Virus record (IMG/VR): IMGVR_UViG_3300012582_000194
Coordinates: 124,001 to 188,000 of that record
Length of the DNA: 64,000 bases
Reading direction: 5' to 3' (one strand)
Origin: a virus
Shown here: positions 1 through 7,688 of the stretch, one piece after another
Layout: each line of letters begins with the position of its first letter
Position numbering within the stretch: the first letter of the stretch is position 1
The notes under the pieces: generated by a model
Databases searched by the model: none
What the model was told of the DNA's origin: nothing
What the model saw: the letters and a program-made list of their open reading frames with translations, nothing else
Program-made: the position numbers and the translations under genes

Positions 1-450
1 ATTATTAACAGTATCGTGTCTAAATGTTATTTTACCATTTCTTGGTGTTGACGAATCTTCACAAAGAATATCCTGAAAATCATAATGAATTAAATCAGTG
101 GGGAATAATGTTGAATATGCTTGTTTATGAAAAGTATTTGTAGAAACAGATAGTACAAGTAAAGGCTCTGTAGTACCAGTTTTTATTGTGGTTGTGATAG
201 GTTGTTGATATTTTGTTACATAATCACTTATTGAATAGAATTTACCCACTGATAGATTGCTGTTTGATACTAAAGTCGCTAAATTTGCATACGTTATAGC
301 TTCAGTATTAATTAAATCATTTGAGTTAAGAATGGATGATATTTTACCATTTGTACCAAAAACTGGAATAGTACCCGAAGTACCATTAATGGTTTTTGAA
401 ATTAATTCTTCATTAACGTTATAATTACCAAAAGCTGATTTAAAAGACAT
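1..450 (-). CDS. Tail-fibre-like virion protein, partial
   Basis: An ATG at 450 opens a frame that stays open for 150 codons to the window edge, so the C-terminus lies outside. The visible part starts MSFKSAFGNYNVNEEL, is rich in Ser, Thr, Asn and Gly and has no membrane segment. Late stretches read PTDLIHYDFQD and PRNGKITFRHDT, wording I recall from tail-tip or fibre proteins of Bacteroidetes phages. Virion location, perhaps receptor binding, is inferred; no catalytic motif is visible. Confidence 0.55.
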   Translation of the reverse strand, partial: MSFKSAFGNYNVNEELISKTINGTSGTIPVFGTNGKISSILNSNDLINTEAITYANLATLVSNSNLSVGKFYSISDYVTKYQQPITTTIKTGTTEPLLVLSVSTNTFHKQAYSTLFPTDLIHYDFQDILCEDSSTPRNGKITFRHDTVNN

Positions 451-503
451 TAATTATTAATCTATTTTAGGTATATATTATTTTTCTATACCTTTAAAAA
501 CGA

Positions 504-719
504 TTATAAATTTCGCCATTTTTTAATTTCGTTGACTTTTTGCATTTTGTCCCATGCTCTAGTATTAATACTTGTTAAGTGATATGAACCGCATTTGGTG
601 CAAAGATAAGAGCGTGATTCTTGCTTTTCCTTGGATTTATACACCTTATTATTTTTAATGTTTAAAAGGACTCTATCAGCTTCATGTTTAGTAAAGTATT
701 TTCTTTTGAGGCATCCCAT
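504..719 (-). CDS. Small zinc-ribbon-like protein
   Basis: A 71-residue basic protein with one CxxC pair (LCTKCGSYHLTS, about residues 39-50), after an N-terminal block (KRKYFTKHEADRVL) typical of short phage and Bacteroidetes proteins that pair it with a CxxC-x-x-HLTS knuckle. Only two Cys plus one His are visible, so a zinc site would need a further ligand or dimerisation. The ATG at 719 lies 18 nt after the stop of the HD gene, so the two are probably co-transcribed. Function unknown. Confidence 0.65.
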   Translation of the reverse strand: MGCLKRKYFTKHEADRVLLNIKNNKVYKSKEKQESRSYLCTKCGSYHLTSINTRAWDKMQKVNEIKKWRNL

Positions 720-737
720 AGCTCACAGGGGTTTAGG

Positions 738-1556
738 TTATTTAATTACGTCTTTTCCTAATTCTATCATTCTTTTAAAAACTGCATCCTTATCATTTGG
801 TAAAGTACCATTTACAATTTCATCTTTCAACTTTTTCTTGATAATTCCGATTTCTCTACCTGGTTTTAGATTAAAATAGTCCATTATCTCTTGACCAGAA
901 ACAGGTGGCTCAAATGTACGAACTTTATCGGCTTCTTCTAAAGCTATCATTTTAGATTTTAGTACATCAATACTTTTAATATTACTTTGTTTCCTCTCTT
1001 CATTCTTTGTTGTCATATCACATTTAGCGAAGAGTAGTAAATCATCCAAATCATCACCAATATCTAATTTAAATCTCCTAAGAGCAGAATCAGATACATT
1101 AGGGATACATAATACTTTAACTTGACCATGTAAATTAATTAATTTCTTTACATAGTCTATCTTATCCATTGGTAAACTTAAACGTTTGAAAATGTTATCA
1201 ATCATTCTAGCACCAATTTCTTCGTGTAAATGGAATGTCCAACCTAAAGATTTATCATATCTTTTGGATTTAGCTTTTCCAATATCATGTAATATAGAAA
1301 CACAGATTAACCAAGGGTTATCTGTCATATTTCTTGTATTTCTAACAACTTTTATAGTATGCCAAAAATTGTCTTTATGGCCATTATTACCCACCCTTTC
1401 AACTCCCTTTAAAGCAGTTAATTCGGGTAATAGATAATCTAATACCCCCATTTCATTTAGTTTTTCTAAATCTTCCGCAGGAGTATTTGAATGTAAAATG
1501 TTCAAAAAAATCTTAGTTTCCTCTTTAAATGATTCAAATGTCATAAAATATTTCAT
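738..1556 (-). CDS. HD-domain protein resembling the C-terminal half of CCA-adding enzyme
   Basis: 272 residues. The HD metal-binding motif is intact: H60, H66 and H90-D91 in SILHDIGK. The surrounding text (LLPELTALKGVERVG; a DMTTKN region; a C-terminal PVSGQEIMDYFNLKPGREIG block) is that of bacterial tRNA nucleotidyltransferases of the HD type. The N-terminal nucleotidyltransferase head is absent, so CCA addition is unlikely; a stand-alone phosphohydrolase or tRNA-binding role is inferred. The protein begins MKYFMTFESF, a capsid-targeting-like peptide. Upstream lie both a host-type promoter (1569-1600) and a TATATATA stretch. Confidence 0.8.
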   Translation of the reverse strand: MKYFMTFESFKEETKIFLNILHSNTPAEDLEKLNEMGVLDYLLPELTALKGVERVGNNGHKDNFWHTIKVVRNTRNMTDNPWLICVSILHDIGKAKSKRYDKSLGWTFHLHEEIGARMIDNIFKRLSLPMDKIDYVKKLINLHGQVKVLCIPNVSDSALRRFKLDIGDDLDDLLLFAKCDMTTKNEERKQSNIKSIDVLKSKMIALEEADKVRTFEPPVSGQEIMDYFNLKPGREIGIIKKKLKDEIVNGTLPNDKDAVFKRMIELGKDVIK

Positions 1557-1568
1557 AAACTATATATA

Positions 1569-1600
1569 CAAATTTACTAATTTTTTTGCATTTCTGCAAA
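1569..1600 (-). promoter_or_regulatory. Host-type promoter for the HD gene
   Basis: On the minus strand TTTG (1597-1600), 20 nt, then TAAATTTG (1569-1576): the Bacteroidetes -33/-7 pattern. A TATATATA run at 1561-1568 lies between it and the ATG. Confidence 0.65.
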
Positions 1601-1639
1601 TTTTATGTTATTTTTGTTGTTCATAGTTAAAATAATTAT

Positions 1640-2182
1640 ATGAAAGCACCAATGTTCCGTAGTAGTGGAGATTTTCAGCGAGGAAATCATAATACAACAA
1701 ATCGTAAAAAAAGAATACATTCTTTAATGTCACCTTTACCTTCAAAGAAAACAATAATTAAGATAGGTAATTTTCTATTTAACACAATATTATTAATTTC
1801 TTTTGCATGGCTTCATTATTGGTCAATAGGTAATTTATTTTTCAAAGATATAAAATCTACTGAACTTGTATATGGAACAATTCATAAAGTTTTTGAAAGA
1901 CCTATGCATAATTCGAACACGGGTGATCAAAATGGTGTTGAAAAAATAATAGTGATGAAATATGCAGATGGATATGAAGAGAAAAATGTAAGCGATAAAA
2001 CTTTTTATAAAGCTGTTGCTGGTGAAAGAATGTGTTTTGAAAAACATATTAATGATGGTAAATTATTTCTATCATTTCTTGGTATGATAGTAATTGTTGT
2101 AGTTTATATAATAGTTATTGAAACACATTCAGATAAAATAAAAAAAGCATTTAAATATTTGTGGGACAAACTACCTGACTAA
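1640..2182 (+). CDS. Membrane protein, two segments, unknown function
   Basis: 180 residues. A basic N-terminal tail (about 1-40) precedes a first hydrophobic segment (about 45-65, FLFNTILLISFAWLHYW). A soluble domain of about 80 residues follows, then a second segment (about 140-160, FLSFLGMIVIVVVYIIVI) and a basic tail. The topology suggests a periplasmic loop between two helices. No family recognised. First gene of a short plus-strand run to 2626. Confidence 0.7.
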   Translation: MKAPMFRSSGDFQRGNHNTTNRKKRIHSLMSPLPSKKTIIKIGNFLFNTILLISFAWLHYWSIGNLFFKDIKSTELVYGTIHKVFERPMHNSNTGDQNGVEKIIVMKYADGYEEKNVSDKTFYKAVAGERMCFEKHINDGKLFLSFLGMIVIVVVYIIVIETHSDKIKKAFKYLWDKLPD

Positions 2183-2184
2183 GT

Positions 2185-2463
2185 ATGAAGATTAATAGAG
2201 AACATCCGCAAATAAAACTGTTTGTACAGGAAATGATTAATGAAAAAATTCCTTACTTACCCGATAAATTCGAACAAGAAGATTTTATGTTTCTTGTTAT
2301 TGAACAAATGTGGAATAATAATAATTCACCACAATGTGTATCAGCGGATGGTAATGTCGTGGGTGCAAGACGAACTGAATTATTCAAAAAAATATTCGAT
2401 TACAAAAGAATTTACTTAATTGATGAACTAACAAATGATAAACAAGATAAAAACGTTATTTAA
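2185..2463 (+). CDS. Hypothetical protein
   Basis: 92 residues, soluble, with no signal peptide and no recognised motif. It starts 2 nt after the previous stop, and its 3' end overlaps the next gene by 29 nt in another frame, so translation is probably coupled. Confidence 0.65.
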   Translation: MKINREHPQIKLFVQEMINEKIPYLPDKFEQEDFMFLVIEQMWNNNNSPQCVSADGNVVGARRTELFKKIFDYKRIYLIDELTNDKQDKNVI

Positions 2464-2626
2464 AAGTTTTAGCTTTAGTTGTGAACATAGCTTTGTATCA
2501 GATATTCAACTCAGAATTGTTGAATGTACAAAATGTAATAAAAAATATTGGTACTCTTATGGTGATATTTATTCAAAACCTAATAAAATTCAAGAGAGAA
2601 AAAATAAAATAAAACTACTTAGTTAA
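2435..2626 (+). CDS. Small Cys-containing protein with shared C-terminal tail
   Basis: 63 residues. Cys residues at FSCEHSF and VECTKCNKKYW could form a single zinc knuckle. The end, QERKNKIKLLS, is a variant of the basic-hydrophobic tail common in this window. Its last 12 nt overlap the convergent gene at 2615-2980. Confidence 0.6.
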   Translation: MINKIKTLFKSFSFSCEHSFVSDIQLRIVECTKCNKKYWYSYGDIYSKPNKIQERKNKIKLLS

Positions 2627-2980
2627 GTCTTCTATTTTTATTTCTCTTAAAAGAGGTTTCAAGTCTTCATCAATATGTAGAAAAATATTTTCAAGAAGTA
2701 TATGTATCTGTGATGGGACTTGTGCATGATCTCTTCTATCATAAATAAAGAAAATCATTATATCTTGATTTATACTATCAGTTAGATATGAATATTTAGT
2801 CTGTACTTTATATGGAATTTTTTCATATATGAAGTATTCGGAGAAAGTTTCTACATTGTTTATATACTTAAAAGTAATTGCCTTTCTTTTTACAATATCA
2901 TAAAATAATGATGGAACTCTTAATGGAGTTGTTAAGTTTTTTGTATTTTTAAGTTTAGGTTTATTAACATTTTTAATCAT
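2615..2980 (-). CDS. Hypothetical protein with shared C-terminal tail
   Basis: 121 residues, mixed alpha/beta in appearance, no known family. It ends LREIKIEDLTK, matching the KI-E-D-L core of the shared tail with two extra residues. It is convergent with the preceding plus-strand run. Confidence 0.6.
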   Translation of the reverse strand: MIKNVNKPKLKNTKNLTTPLRVPSLFYDIVKRKAITFKYINNVETFSEYFIYEKIPYKVQTKYSYLTDSINQDIMIFFIYDRRDHAQVPSQIHILLENIFLHIDEDLKPLLREIKIEDLTK

Positions 2981-3003
2981 TTATATAATCCTCTTAAATC
3001 TCA

Positions 3004-3516
3004 TTATTCGAGATTTTCTAATTTTTTTAACAATTTGGTAATCTTACCGAGCATACCACACTGCTTTAAACCTTCGTCTATTTTACATCTAATAAACCTT
3101 TCAGGATAACATTTTAAAGGCATATCATCTAAAATATAGAAGTTTTCTATATTATTATCATTAATGTATTTAGTAATTTCAGTGTCTCTCTTCTCAGCCA
3201 TATCTTCAAATAATTCAAGTTTTCCTGAATCAAGCTTTTTATGAAATATGAAAGGAGTATATTCTGTTGGAATATGACTTACCTTATTCCATAAAAATAT
3301 TTCTTGAATTTCGGGAAGAGAAAAGTGGCTTCTCCAATCAGAAGTTAATACAATATTGGTAGGAGTTAATTTTAACGCCTCATTTAATATATTAACACAC
3401 TTAGGATCAAATGGATATGTAGTTCCATTGAACCAATTCTTTTTACTCCTGCTTTGTCTAAATGACCAGCTAGTTGTTATCACATCATCGATATCTAAAA
3501 ATAGAACTATCATCAC
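3004..3516 (-). CDS. HAD-superfamily protein of RNA-repair type
   Basis: 170 residues. HAD motif I is FLDIDDVI near the N-terminus, motif II is LTSDWR in mid-protein, and FYILDDMP is the late Asp-Asp motif, followed by FIRCKIDEGL. The order FLDIDxV, LTSDWR, DD and FIxxxxxxGL matches the small HAD domains annotated as Swiss-army-knife RNA-repair HADs, so an RNA-end phosphatase is plausible beside the RNA ligase at 9099-9680. A degenerate phage-type promoter (AAACTTT with TAATAA) lies upstream. Confidence 0.75.
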   Translation of the reverse strand: MMIVLFLDIDDVITTSWSFRQSRSKKNWFNGTTYPFDPKCVNILNEALKLTPTNIVLTSDWRSHFSLPEIQEIFLWNKVSHIPTEYTPFIFHKKLDSGKLELFEDMAEKRDTEITKYINDNNIENFYILDDMPLKCYPERFIRCKIDEGLKQCGMLGKITKLLKKLENLE

Positions 3517-3600
3517 TAATTATTAACGAAATATAAGTAGGAAAGTTTTGAAAATTAAAGTAGTTTAGCTATATTTAGCTTTAATTTTAATGTAAAATCA

Positions 3601-3628
3601 AAACTAATTGAAAATCTATTTATATAAG
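3601..3628 (+). promoter_or_regulatory. Phage-type promoter, AAACTAA-N15-TATAAG
   Basis: AAACTAA at 3601-3607 and TATAAG at 3623-3628, just ahead of the NADAR gene; a variant of the motif found upstream of most small-protein operons here. Confidence 0.55.
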
Positions 3629-3632
3629 ATAT

Positions 3633-4097
3633 ATGAAAGTATTCGGAAAAGAAAGAAATTGTATAATTCATGATGAAAACAAAGTATGTGGATTCTTTGG
3701 TGAATATCGCTTCTTATCTAATTATGATTGGTGCGAAATACATTATGATGGATTAGTGTATTCATCTACTGAGGCTGCTTATCAGGCTGCTAAATCATTA
3801 GATAGAGAAACTCAAATTGAATATACAAGAATGGGTCCATCGGAGTCAAAAAAAATAGCATACAAATTACCTATAAGAGAAGATTGGTATGATATAAGAC
3901 TTGATGTGATGTATGCGGTTATTAAAGATAAATTTACACGACACGAAGAATTGAAAACTAAATTACTTCAGACGGGTGATAAATATTTAGAGGAAACTAA
4001 TTATTGGAAAGATGTTTTTTGGGGTGTGTATGATAGAAAAGGTGAGAACAATTTAGGAAAAATATTAATGCGAGTTAGAGAAGAAATTAAAAAATAG
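3633..4097 (+). CDS. NADAR (YbiA/DUF1768) family protein
   Basis: 154 residues, complete. Family hallmarks are visible: FFGEYRFLSNY near residue 22, STEAAYQAAKS near residue 49, RxDVMYAVIKDKF, and a late FWGVYDRKGENNLGKIL. NADAR proteins hydrolyse N-glycosidic bonds, including those of riboflavin intermediates and ADP-ribosylated guanine in DNA. In a phage it could reverse DarT-type DNA ADP-ribosylation or act in NAD metabolism; which applies is inference. The following two genes lie close downstream. Confidence 0.88.
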   Translation: MKVFGKERNCIIHDENKVCGFFGEYRFLSNYDWCEIHYDGLVYSSTEAAYQAAKSLDRETQIEYTRMGPSESKKIAYKLPIREDWYDIRLDVMYAVIKDKFTRHEELKTKLLQTGDKYLEETNYWKDVFWGVYDRKGENNLGKILMRVREEIKK

Positions 4098-4101
4098 AAT
4101 T

Positions 4102-4362
4102 ATGGATATGTTGACAATCTGTATTGATGAATTAGCTCATTCTGATTATAATGACTACATAGAACAGAATTTATCTTTAGAACAATTAAAAAATCTAACT
4201 AAATTCTTTTTTGGTTGGAAAGGAATTACTTCAGATGAATTGTGGCATATATATAATTCTGATAATAAAGAAATTATCACAAATATACCGCTCATTAAAA
4301 GTTTTATTAAATATTGTAAAAACGAACAAGAAATTGAAAATTTAATTAGAAGTTTAGTGTGA
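4102..4362 (+). CDS. Hypothetical protein
   Basis: 86 residues, acidic, predicted helical, no recognised domain. It begins 4 nt after the NADAR stop and so probably belongs to the same transcript. Confidence 0.6.
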   Translation: MDMLTICIDELAHSDYNDYIEQNLSLEQLKNLTKFFFGWKGITSDELWHIYNSDNKEIITNIPLIKSFIKYCKNEQEIENLIRSLV

Positions 4363-4389
4363 CGGTTTAATAAAAATATTAATGCTAAT

Positions 4390-4671
4390 ATGGAAACTAT
4401 ATTGAATTACATAGTCAATAATCGCATAGTCAATGTTGATGGTTGGTATTATTGCCAGAAAAATTGCATTGTTAGTGAACATTCGGTAGAACTTTATTTT
4501 GAAAATACAAATTCATCACTTGATTATTATATTATGATTAATTTAAGTAAACCATTTAAGTTTTCATTATATAGAGGTGAAAAAATACAGAAGAAAGCAT
4601 TTCAAAAAGCTTTTTATAAAAAGTTACCAAGAAATTTAAAAATTCAAAAATTAGTAGGGGGTAGATTATGA
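4390..4671 (+). CDS. Hypothetical protein
   Basis: 93 residues with a very basic second half (RGEKIQKKAFQKAFYKKL). The stop overlaps the start of the SerRS-arm gene (ATGATAC), indicating translational coupling. No family recognised. Confidence 0.6.
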   Translation: METILNYIVNNRIVNVDGWYYCQKNCIVSEHSVELYFENTNSSLDYYIMINLSKPFKFSLYRGEKIQKKAFQKAFYKKLPRNLKIQKLVGGRL

Positions 4672-5030
4672 TACAAATTGATTTTATCCGAGAAAATAAA
4701 GATATGATAATCGAAGAATTAAATAAAAAACATTTTCGTAATGCAAAAAAATATGTGGAAATAATTTTAGAAACCGATGCTAAGAGAATGTCAATTCAAA
4801 AAGAATTGGACGAATCTATATTAAGAATTAACATGAAATCAAATGAAATTGAAGTTTATTTAAGTAATGGTGAAATAGAGGCAGCAGAGGACATTAAAAA
4901 TAAATCTAATATATTAGGAAAGAAGATTAAAGAATTAATTAAAGAATTGAAAGATGTTGAAGAAAAACTTAATGATAAATTAGTTAAGCTTCCTAATATA
5001 CCGCACACCGATGTTCCTGACATACATTGA
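4668..5030 (+). CDS. Stand-alone seryl-tRNA synthetase tRNA-binding arm
   Basis: 120 residues that correspond to the N-terminal helical arm of bacterial SerRS and nothing more. The start (MIQIDFIRENKDMIIEEL), the KKHF turn, two long antiparallel helices rich in Lys and Glu (about 25-105), and the closing LPNIPHTDVP loop match the family, especially Bacteroidetes SerRS (KKHF, IPNIPH). The frame ends at TGA where the catalytic domain would begin, and no class II motifs follow. In SerRS this arm grips the long variable arm of tRNA-Ser; three tRNA-Ser genes lie 1.6-2.7 kb downstream. Confidence 0.87.
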   Translation: MIQIDFIRENKDMIIEELNKKHFRNAKKYVEIILETDAKRMSIQKELDESILRINMKSNEIEVYLSNGEIEAAEDIKNKSNILGKKIKELIKELKDVEEKLNDKLVKLPNIPHTDVPDIH

Positions 5031-5130
5031 ACGGGAGCGCATTAACACTTTCTATAATTATGCATCTCTTTTAGAAAATAATCAAACAGTTTATGATGTT
5101 AAATTACCATATGCACAGGATTTTATTTAA
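5011..5130 (+). CDS. Very small ORF overlapping the SerRS-arm gene
   Basis: A 39-codon frame starting inside the last codons of the SerRS arm and ending LPYAQDFI. Base composition is normal for the window. It is too short for a family call; real expression is uncertain. Confidence 0.35.
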   Translation: MFLTYIERERINTFYNYASLLENNQTVYDVKLPYAQDFI

Positions 5131-5142
5131 TAAATTAAAAAT

Positions 5143-5316
5143 ATGAAATTATTAAAAGTAGAATTATTATCATTATTAATTTACGTAATTTTAACTCTAC
5201 CCCATCTTAGTTATTTAATATTTGATGTTGGTATACAATATTCATTACCTGTTTGTTTATCGGTTGGTATAGTTTCAGTTATAATTGGTAATATAATAAT
5301 GTTTGATAGGAAATAA
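5143..5316 (+). CDS. Small two-helix membrane protein
   Basis: 57 residues with two hydrophobic segments (about 8-28, LLSLLIYVILTLPHLSYLIF, and 34-53) separated by a short polar turn, ending FDRK. Good ATG after an A-rich leader. Function unknown. Confidence 0.55.
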   Translation: MKLLKVELLSLLIYVILTLPHLSYLIFDVGIQYSLPVCLSVGIVSVIIGNIIMFDRK

Positions 5317-5327
5317 TTGATATAAAA

Positions 5328-5359
5328 TTTGGAAGTTTAATTATTTTTGTATATATTTG
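5328..5359 (+). promoter_or_regulatory. Host-type promoter
   Basis: TTTG (5328-5331), 20 nt, TATATTTG (5352-5359), 16 nt ahead of the ATG at 5376. Confidence 0.75.
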
Positions 5360-5375
5360 TGTTAAAATTAAATTT

Positions 5376-5894
5376 ATGGGATATTCAATTTCACAAGGTA
5401 AAACATCTTTTAAAATTAAAGGTGAAAATATTCAAGGAGCATTAAAAGCTATTAAGGATTTTGCATCGAAGCGAACAAAATTAGGATATTTTGATGCTAA
5501 AAAAATTGCAAATGCTAAAACATTAGACGAAGCGTTTAAAGAACTTTGTTGGAAATTTAAGTACACCGAAGTACAAGAAGATGTTTTAACGCTTGATAAA
5601 GCAAAAGTTATGTTAGAGTCTCTTTATGGAAAAATAAAAAATGAAGGTGCTAGTGAACAATATGCGTTGTCTTGCTTAGATGAAATTATTTCTAAATTTC
5701 CTAAAGATAAAGATGTTATAGGTATCACACAACAAGTCGAATATTTAGGCGAAGAAAGAATAATCTTTAATGTTATTGCACCATTTGTTGAAGAAGGTAG
5801 CTTTATTGAAATTGTGGGTGAGGATGGTGAAACATGGCGTTGGGTTTTTGAAGGTGGTAAGTGTGAAGAAAAGAAACCAAAAATAAAATGGTAA
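5376..5894 (+). CDS. Hypothetical protein under a host-type promoter
   Basis: 172 residues, soluble, no signal peptide. The N-terminal part (about 10-120) is helical and Lys-rich; the last 45 residues form a beta-rich acidic section (FIEIVGEDGETWRWVFEGG). Own promoter with correct spacing, so likely early. I do not recognise the family. Confidence 0.7.
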   Translation: MGYSISQGKTSFKIKGENIQGALKAIKDFASKRTKLGYFDAKKIANAKTLDEAFKELCWKFKYTEVQEDVLTLDKAKVMLESLYGKIKNEGASEQYALSCLDEIISKFPKDKDVIGITQQVEYLGEERIIFNVIAPFVEEGSFIEIVGEDGETWRWVFEGGKCEEKKPKIKW

Positions 5895-6016
5895 TATTTG
5901 TAATTGCGATTCAAGCTGGTAAATGTACAATAGAGAAAAATAAATTCAAAATAAGAAAACAATTTCAAAAAATAAACGTTTACTATAATATAACCCATTA
6001 AGGGAACAAATAAGTT

Positions 6017-6026
6017 TAAATATATA
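6017..6026 (+). promoter_or_regulatory. Late-type box TAAATATATA
   Basis: Variant of the decamer found upstream of packaged-type genes, 5 nt before the ATG at 6032. Confidence 0.4.
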
Positions 6027-6031
6027 CTATT

Positions 6032-6121
6032 ATGAAAGCAATGATTTTAAGTTTATGTCTATCGTTATCGCTAAGTTTGCAAAAACTTGGGGTGGTAGGC
6101 GTATGTAAAGTCATTAGTTAA
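6032..6121 (+). CDS. 29-residue hydrophobic peptide or small RNA
   Basis: ATG to TAA encodes a 29-residue peptide with a hydrophobic Leu/Ser-rich core (LSLCLSLSLSLQ). It is followed within 25 nt by a strong intrinsic terminator, so this is a self-contained transcription unit. The GC-rich stretch near 6090-6102 is unusual here. It could be a membrane-active peptide or a non-coding RNA carrying a chance ORF. Confidence 0.4.
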   Translation: MKAMILSLCLSLSLSLQKLGVVGVCKVIS

Positions 6122-6145
6122 TATAAAAGACTTTAAATATCTTAA

Positions 6146-6175
6146 ACCCTAAGTTCAAAAGACTTAGGGTTTTTT
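6146..6175 (+). terminator. Intrinsic terminator
   Basis: Perfect 9-bp stem ACCCTAAGT / ACTTAGGGT (6146-6154 and 6162-6170) with a 7-nt loop and a T run. Confidence 0.8.
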
Positions 6176-6203
6176 GTTTTATATTAAAAAAATTAATGAA
6201 ATT

Positions 6204-6446
6204 ATGGAAAAGATAATGATTAAAGTTGTGGGTATGTTTAGTAATTGTTATATTCCTAAATATGATATGTATTTTGCTACAAAAACAGAACATGGTAATG
6301 ATGCTATAATTAAAAAAGCAAATGCAATGATAACAGTTTCAAATAATTTTAAAAACATTAATGAAGATTATAAAAGACAATTAGAAAATGAAGATGAAAA
6401 AAATAATGAAACGAAGGCTATATTGGATGGATATAAAGTGATGTAG
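6204..6446 (+). CDS. Hypothetical protein preceding the tRNA cluster
   Basis: 80 residues from the ATG at 6204 (an upstream start would lie in the terminator). The N-terminal half is beta-like; the C-terminal half is a charged helix (NEDYKRQLENEDEKNNETKA). No known family. Confidence 0.55.
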   Translation: MEKIMIKVVGMFSNCYIPKYDMYFATKTEHGNDAIIKKANAMITVSNNFKNINEDYKRQLENEDEKNNETKAILDGYKVM

Positions 6447-6454
6447 TTTTTAAT

Positions 6455-6534
6455 GCTCCCATGGTGGAATGGCAGACACGCTCGGCTTAAAATCGAGTGC
6501 CTTGTGCATACAGGTTCAAGTCCTGTTGGGAGTA
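6455..6534 (+). tRNA. tRNA-Leu(TAA)
   Basis: Acceptor GCTCCCA / TGGGAGT (terminal G-U), anticodon stem-loop CTCGG-CTTAAAA-TCGAG, long variable arm, T loop TTCAAGT. CCA is not encoded. Confidence 0.9.
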
Positions 6535-6547
6535 CTAATTATCACAT

Positions 6548-6633
6548 GCCCTTGTGATGTAATGCAGCCATGAACGCCTTAGAAGCGTTTGCGAAGTAAT
6601 AGTAGCGTGTAGGTTCGAGTCCTACCAAGGGTA
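6548..6633 (+). tRNA. tRNA-Leu(TAG)
   Basis: Acceptor GCCCTTG / CAAGGGT, anticodon arm AACGC-CTTAGAA-GCGTT, long variable arm, T loop TTCGAGT. CCA not encoded. Confidence 0.88.
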
Positions 6634-6642
6634 CACAATAAT

Positions 6643-6731
6643 GGAGGGAATCTGGCTGGATGAAGAGCCAATCTTGAAAATTGGTAAATCGGTGATGAAC
6701 TGGTTTGTGGGTTCGAGTCCCACTTCCTCCT
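6643..6731 (+). tRNA. tRNA-Ser(TGA)
   Basis: Acceptor GGAGGGA / TTCCTCC, anticodon arm CCAAT-CTTGAAA-ATTGG, long variable arm as expected for Ser, T loop TTCGAGT. The apparent discriminator is T rather than the usual G. Confidence 0.88.
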
Positions 6732-6737
6732 CAAAAT

Positions 6738-6810
6738 GGTACTATGGCCGAGTGGATATAGGCGCACGTCTGCAAAACGTGATACATCAGTTCGAACCTG
6801 ATTAGTACCT
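6738..6810 (+). tRNA. tRNA-Cys(GCA)
   Basis: Acceptor GGTACTA / TAGTACC, anticodon arm CACGT-CTGCAAA-ACGTG, short variable loop, T loop TTCGAAC. Confidence 0.88.
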
Positions 6811-6817
6811 CAAAAAT

Positions 6818-6904
6818 GGAGAGTAGGCAAATATTGGTTTGTTGCGGCATCCTGCTAAGATGTTCCGTATAAAAGCGGTGAGGGTTCAATTCCCTTGCTC
6901 TCCT
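6818..6904 (+). tRNA. tRNA-Ser(GCT)
   Basis: Acceptor GGAGAGT with GCTCTCC, anticodon arm GCATC-CTGCTAA-GATGT, long variable arm, T loop TTCAATT. Second of three Ser tRNAs. Confidence 0.85.
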
Positions 6905-6983
6905 CAAATAAAGTTCTATTGTGTAAATATTATCACACTTAAACGTAGCCGAACTTTTTGATATATAATATCAAAAAAAAGCT

Positions 6984-7688
6984 ATGAGTTTAAAAAGTGA
7001 GAAAATATTAAAGTATGCTAAAAAAATTAGAGCGATTGAATTATTAGGTGGTTGTTGCATTGAATGTGGTGTTGATAATATACATAAATTATGTTTTCAC
7101 CATATAAATAGAAATGATAAAAAATTTGATATTTCGGATAAATTAGGATTAAAGTGGAACAAAATAAAAGATGAAGTTATAAAATGTGAGTTATTATGTT
7201 TAAATTGTCATACAGAAAAACATTATAATGAAATTTCTGATAAAAAAGATATAAAAAGAAGGAGTGAAAAAAAACTATTTATTTCAATAAAGGGTGATTC
7301 ATGTGAATATTGTAATTATAATAAGTGTGATGCAACATTAGAATTTCATCATCATAATGATAATAAAAATTTCTCTATAGGGAAAAAAAGATTAACTAAA
7401 AATAATTTATTATTATTTATAGAAGAAATAAACAAGTGTACTTTATTATGTAAAAATTGCCATATTCATTTACATAAAGATAGTTTCTATGATGATAATA
7501 AAGATGAAATAATAAAAAAGAAAAATGATTATATTGATTTAAATAAAATTGATTTAGATAAATTTTTTGAATTATATAATGGTGGGTATAAACAAGTTGA
7601 AATATCAAAACTGTTAAATTGTTCAAAAAGTAGAATCTCAGAATTAGTTTCAAAATATTTTAAAGGGAAGAATACTCAAGTGATTTAA
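6984..7688 (+). CDS. HNH homing endonuclease-like protein inside the tRNA cluster
   Basis: 234 residues. Two tandem zinc-HNH units: CCIECGVDN..LCFHHINRND..LLCLNCHTEKH (about 24-78) and CEYCNYN..LEFHHHND..LLCKNCHIHLH (about 105-160). A C-terminal helix-turn-helix (YKQVEISKLLNCSKSRISEL, about 200-220) would read DNA. This is the layout of free-standing phage homing endonucleases. Its last eight codons overlap the 5' part of the next tRNA, so insertion left no gap. A palindrome (TTTTGATAT / ATATCAAAA) precedes the ATG. Confidence 0.85.
   Translation: MSLKSEKILKYAKKIRAIELLGGCCIECGVDNIHKLCFHHINRNDKKFDISDKLGLKWNKIKDEVIKCELLCLNCHTEKHYNEISDKKDIKRRSEKKLFISIKGDSCEYCNYNKCDATLEFHHHNDNKNFSIGKKRLTKNNLLLFIEEINKCTLLCKNCHIHLHKDSFYDDNKDEIIKKKNDYIDLNKIDLDKFFELYNGGYKQVEISKLLNCSKSRISELVSKYFKGKNTQVI

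Noticed and set aside
5624-5998. Minus-strand frame opposite the 5376-5894 gene
   Set aside because: Antisense to a gene with a good promoter; Phe/Tyr/Ser-rich product typical of shadow frames in AT-rich DNA.
6579-6767. Minus-strand frame of 62 codons across the tRNA cluster
   Set aside because: It lies entirely on tRNA genes of the other strand; open only by chance.
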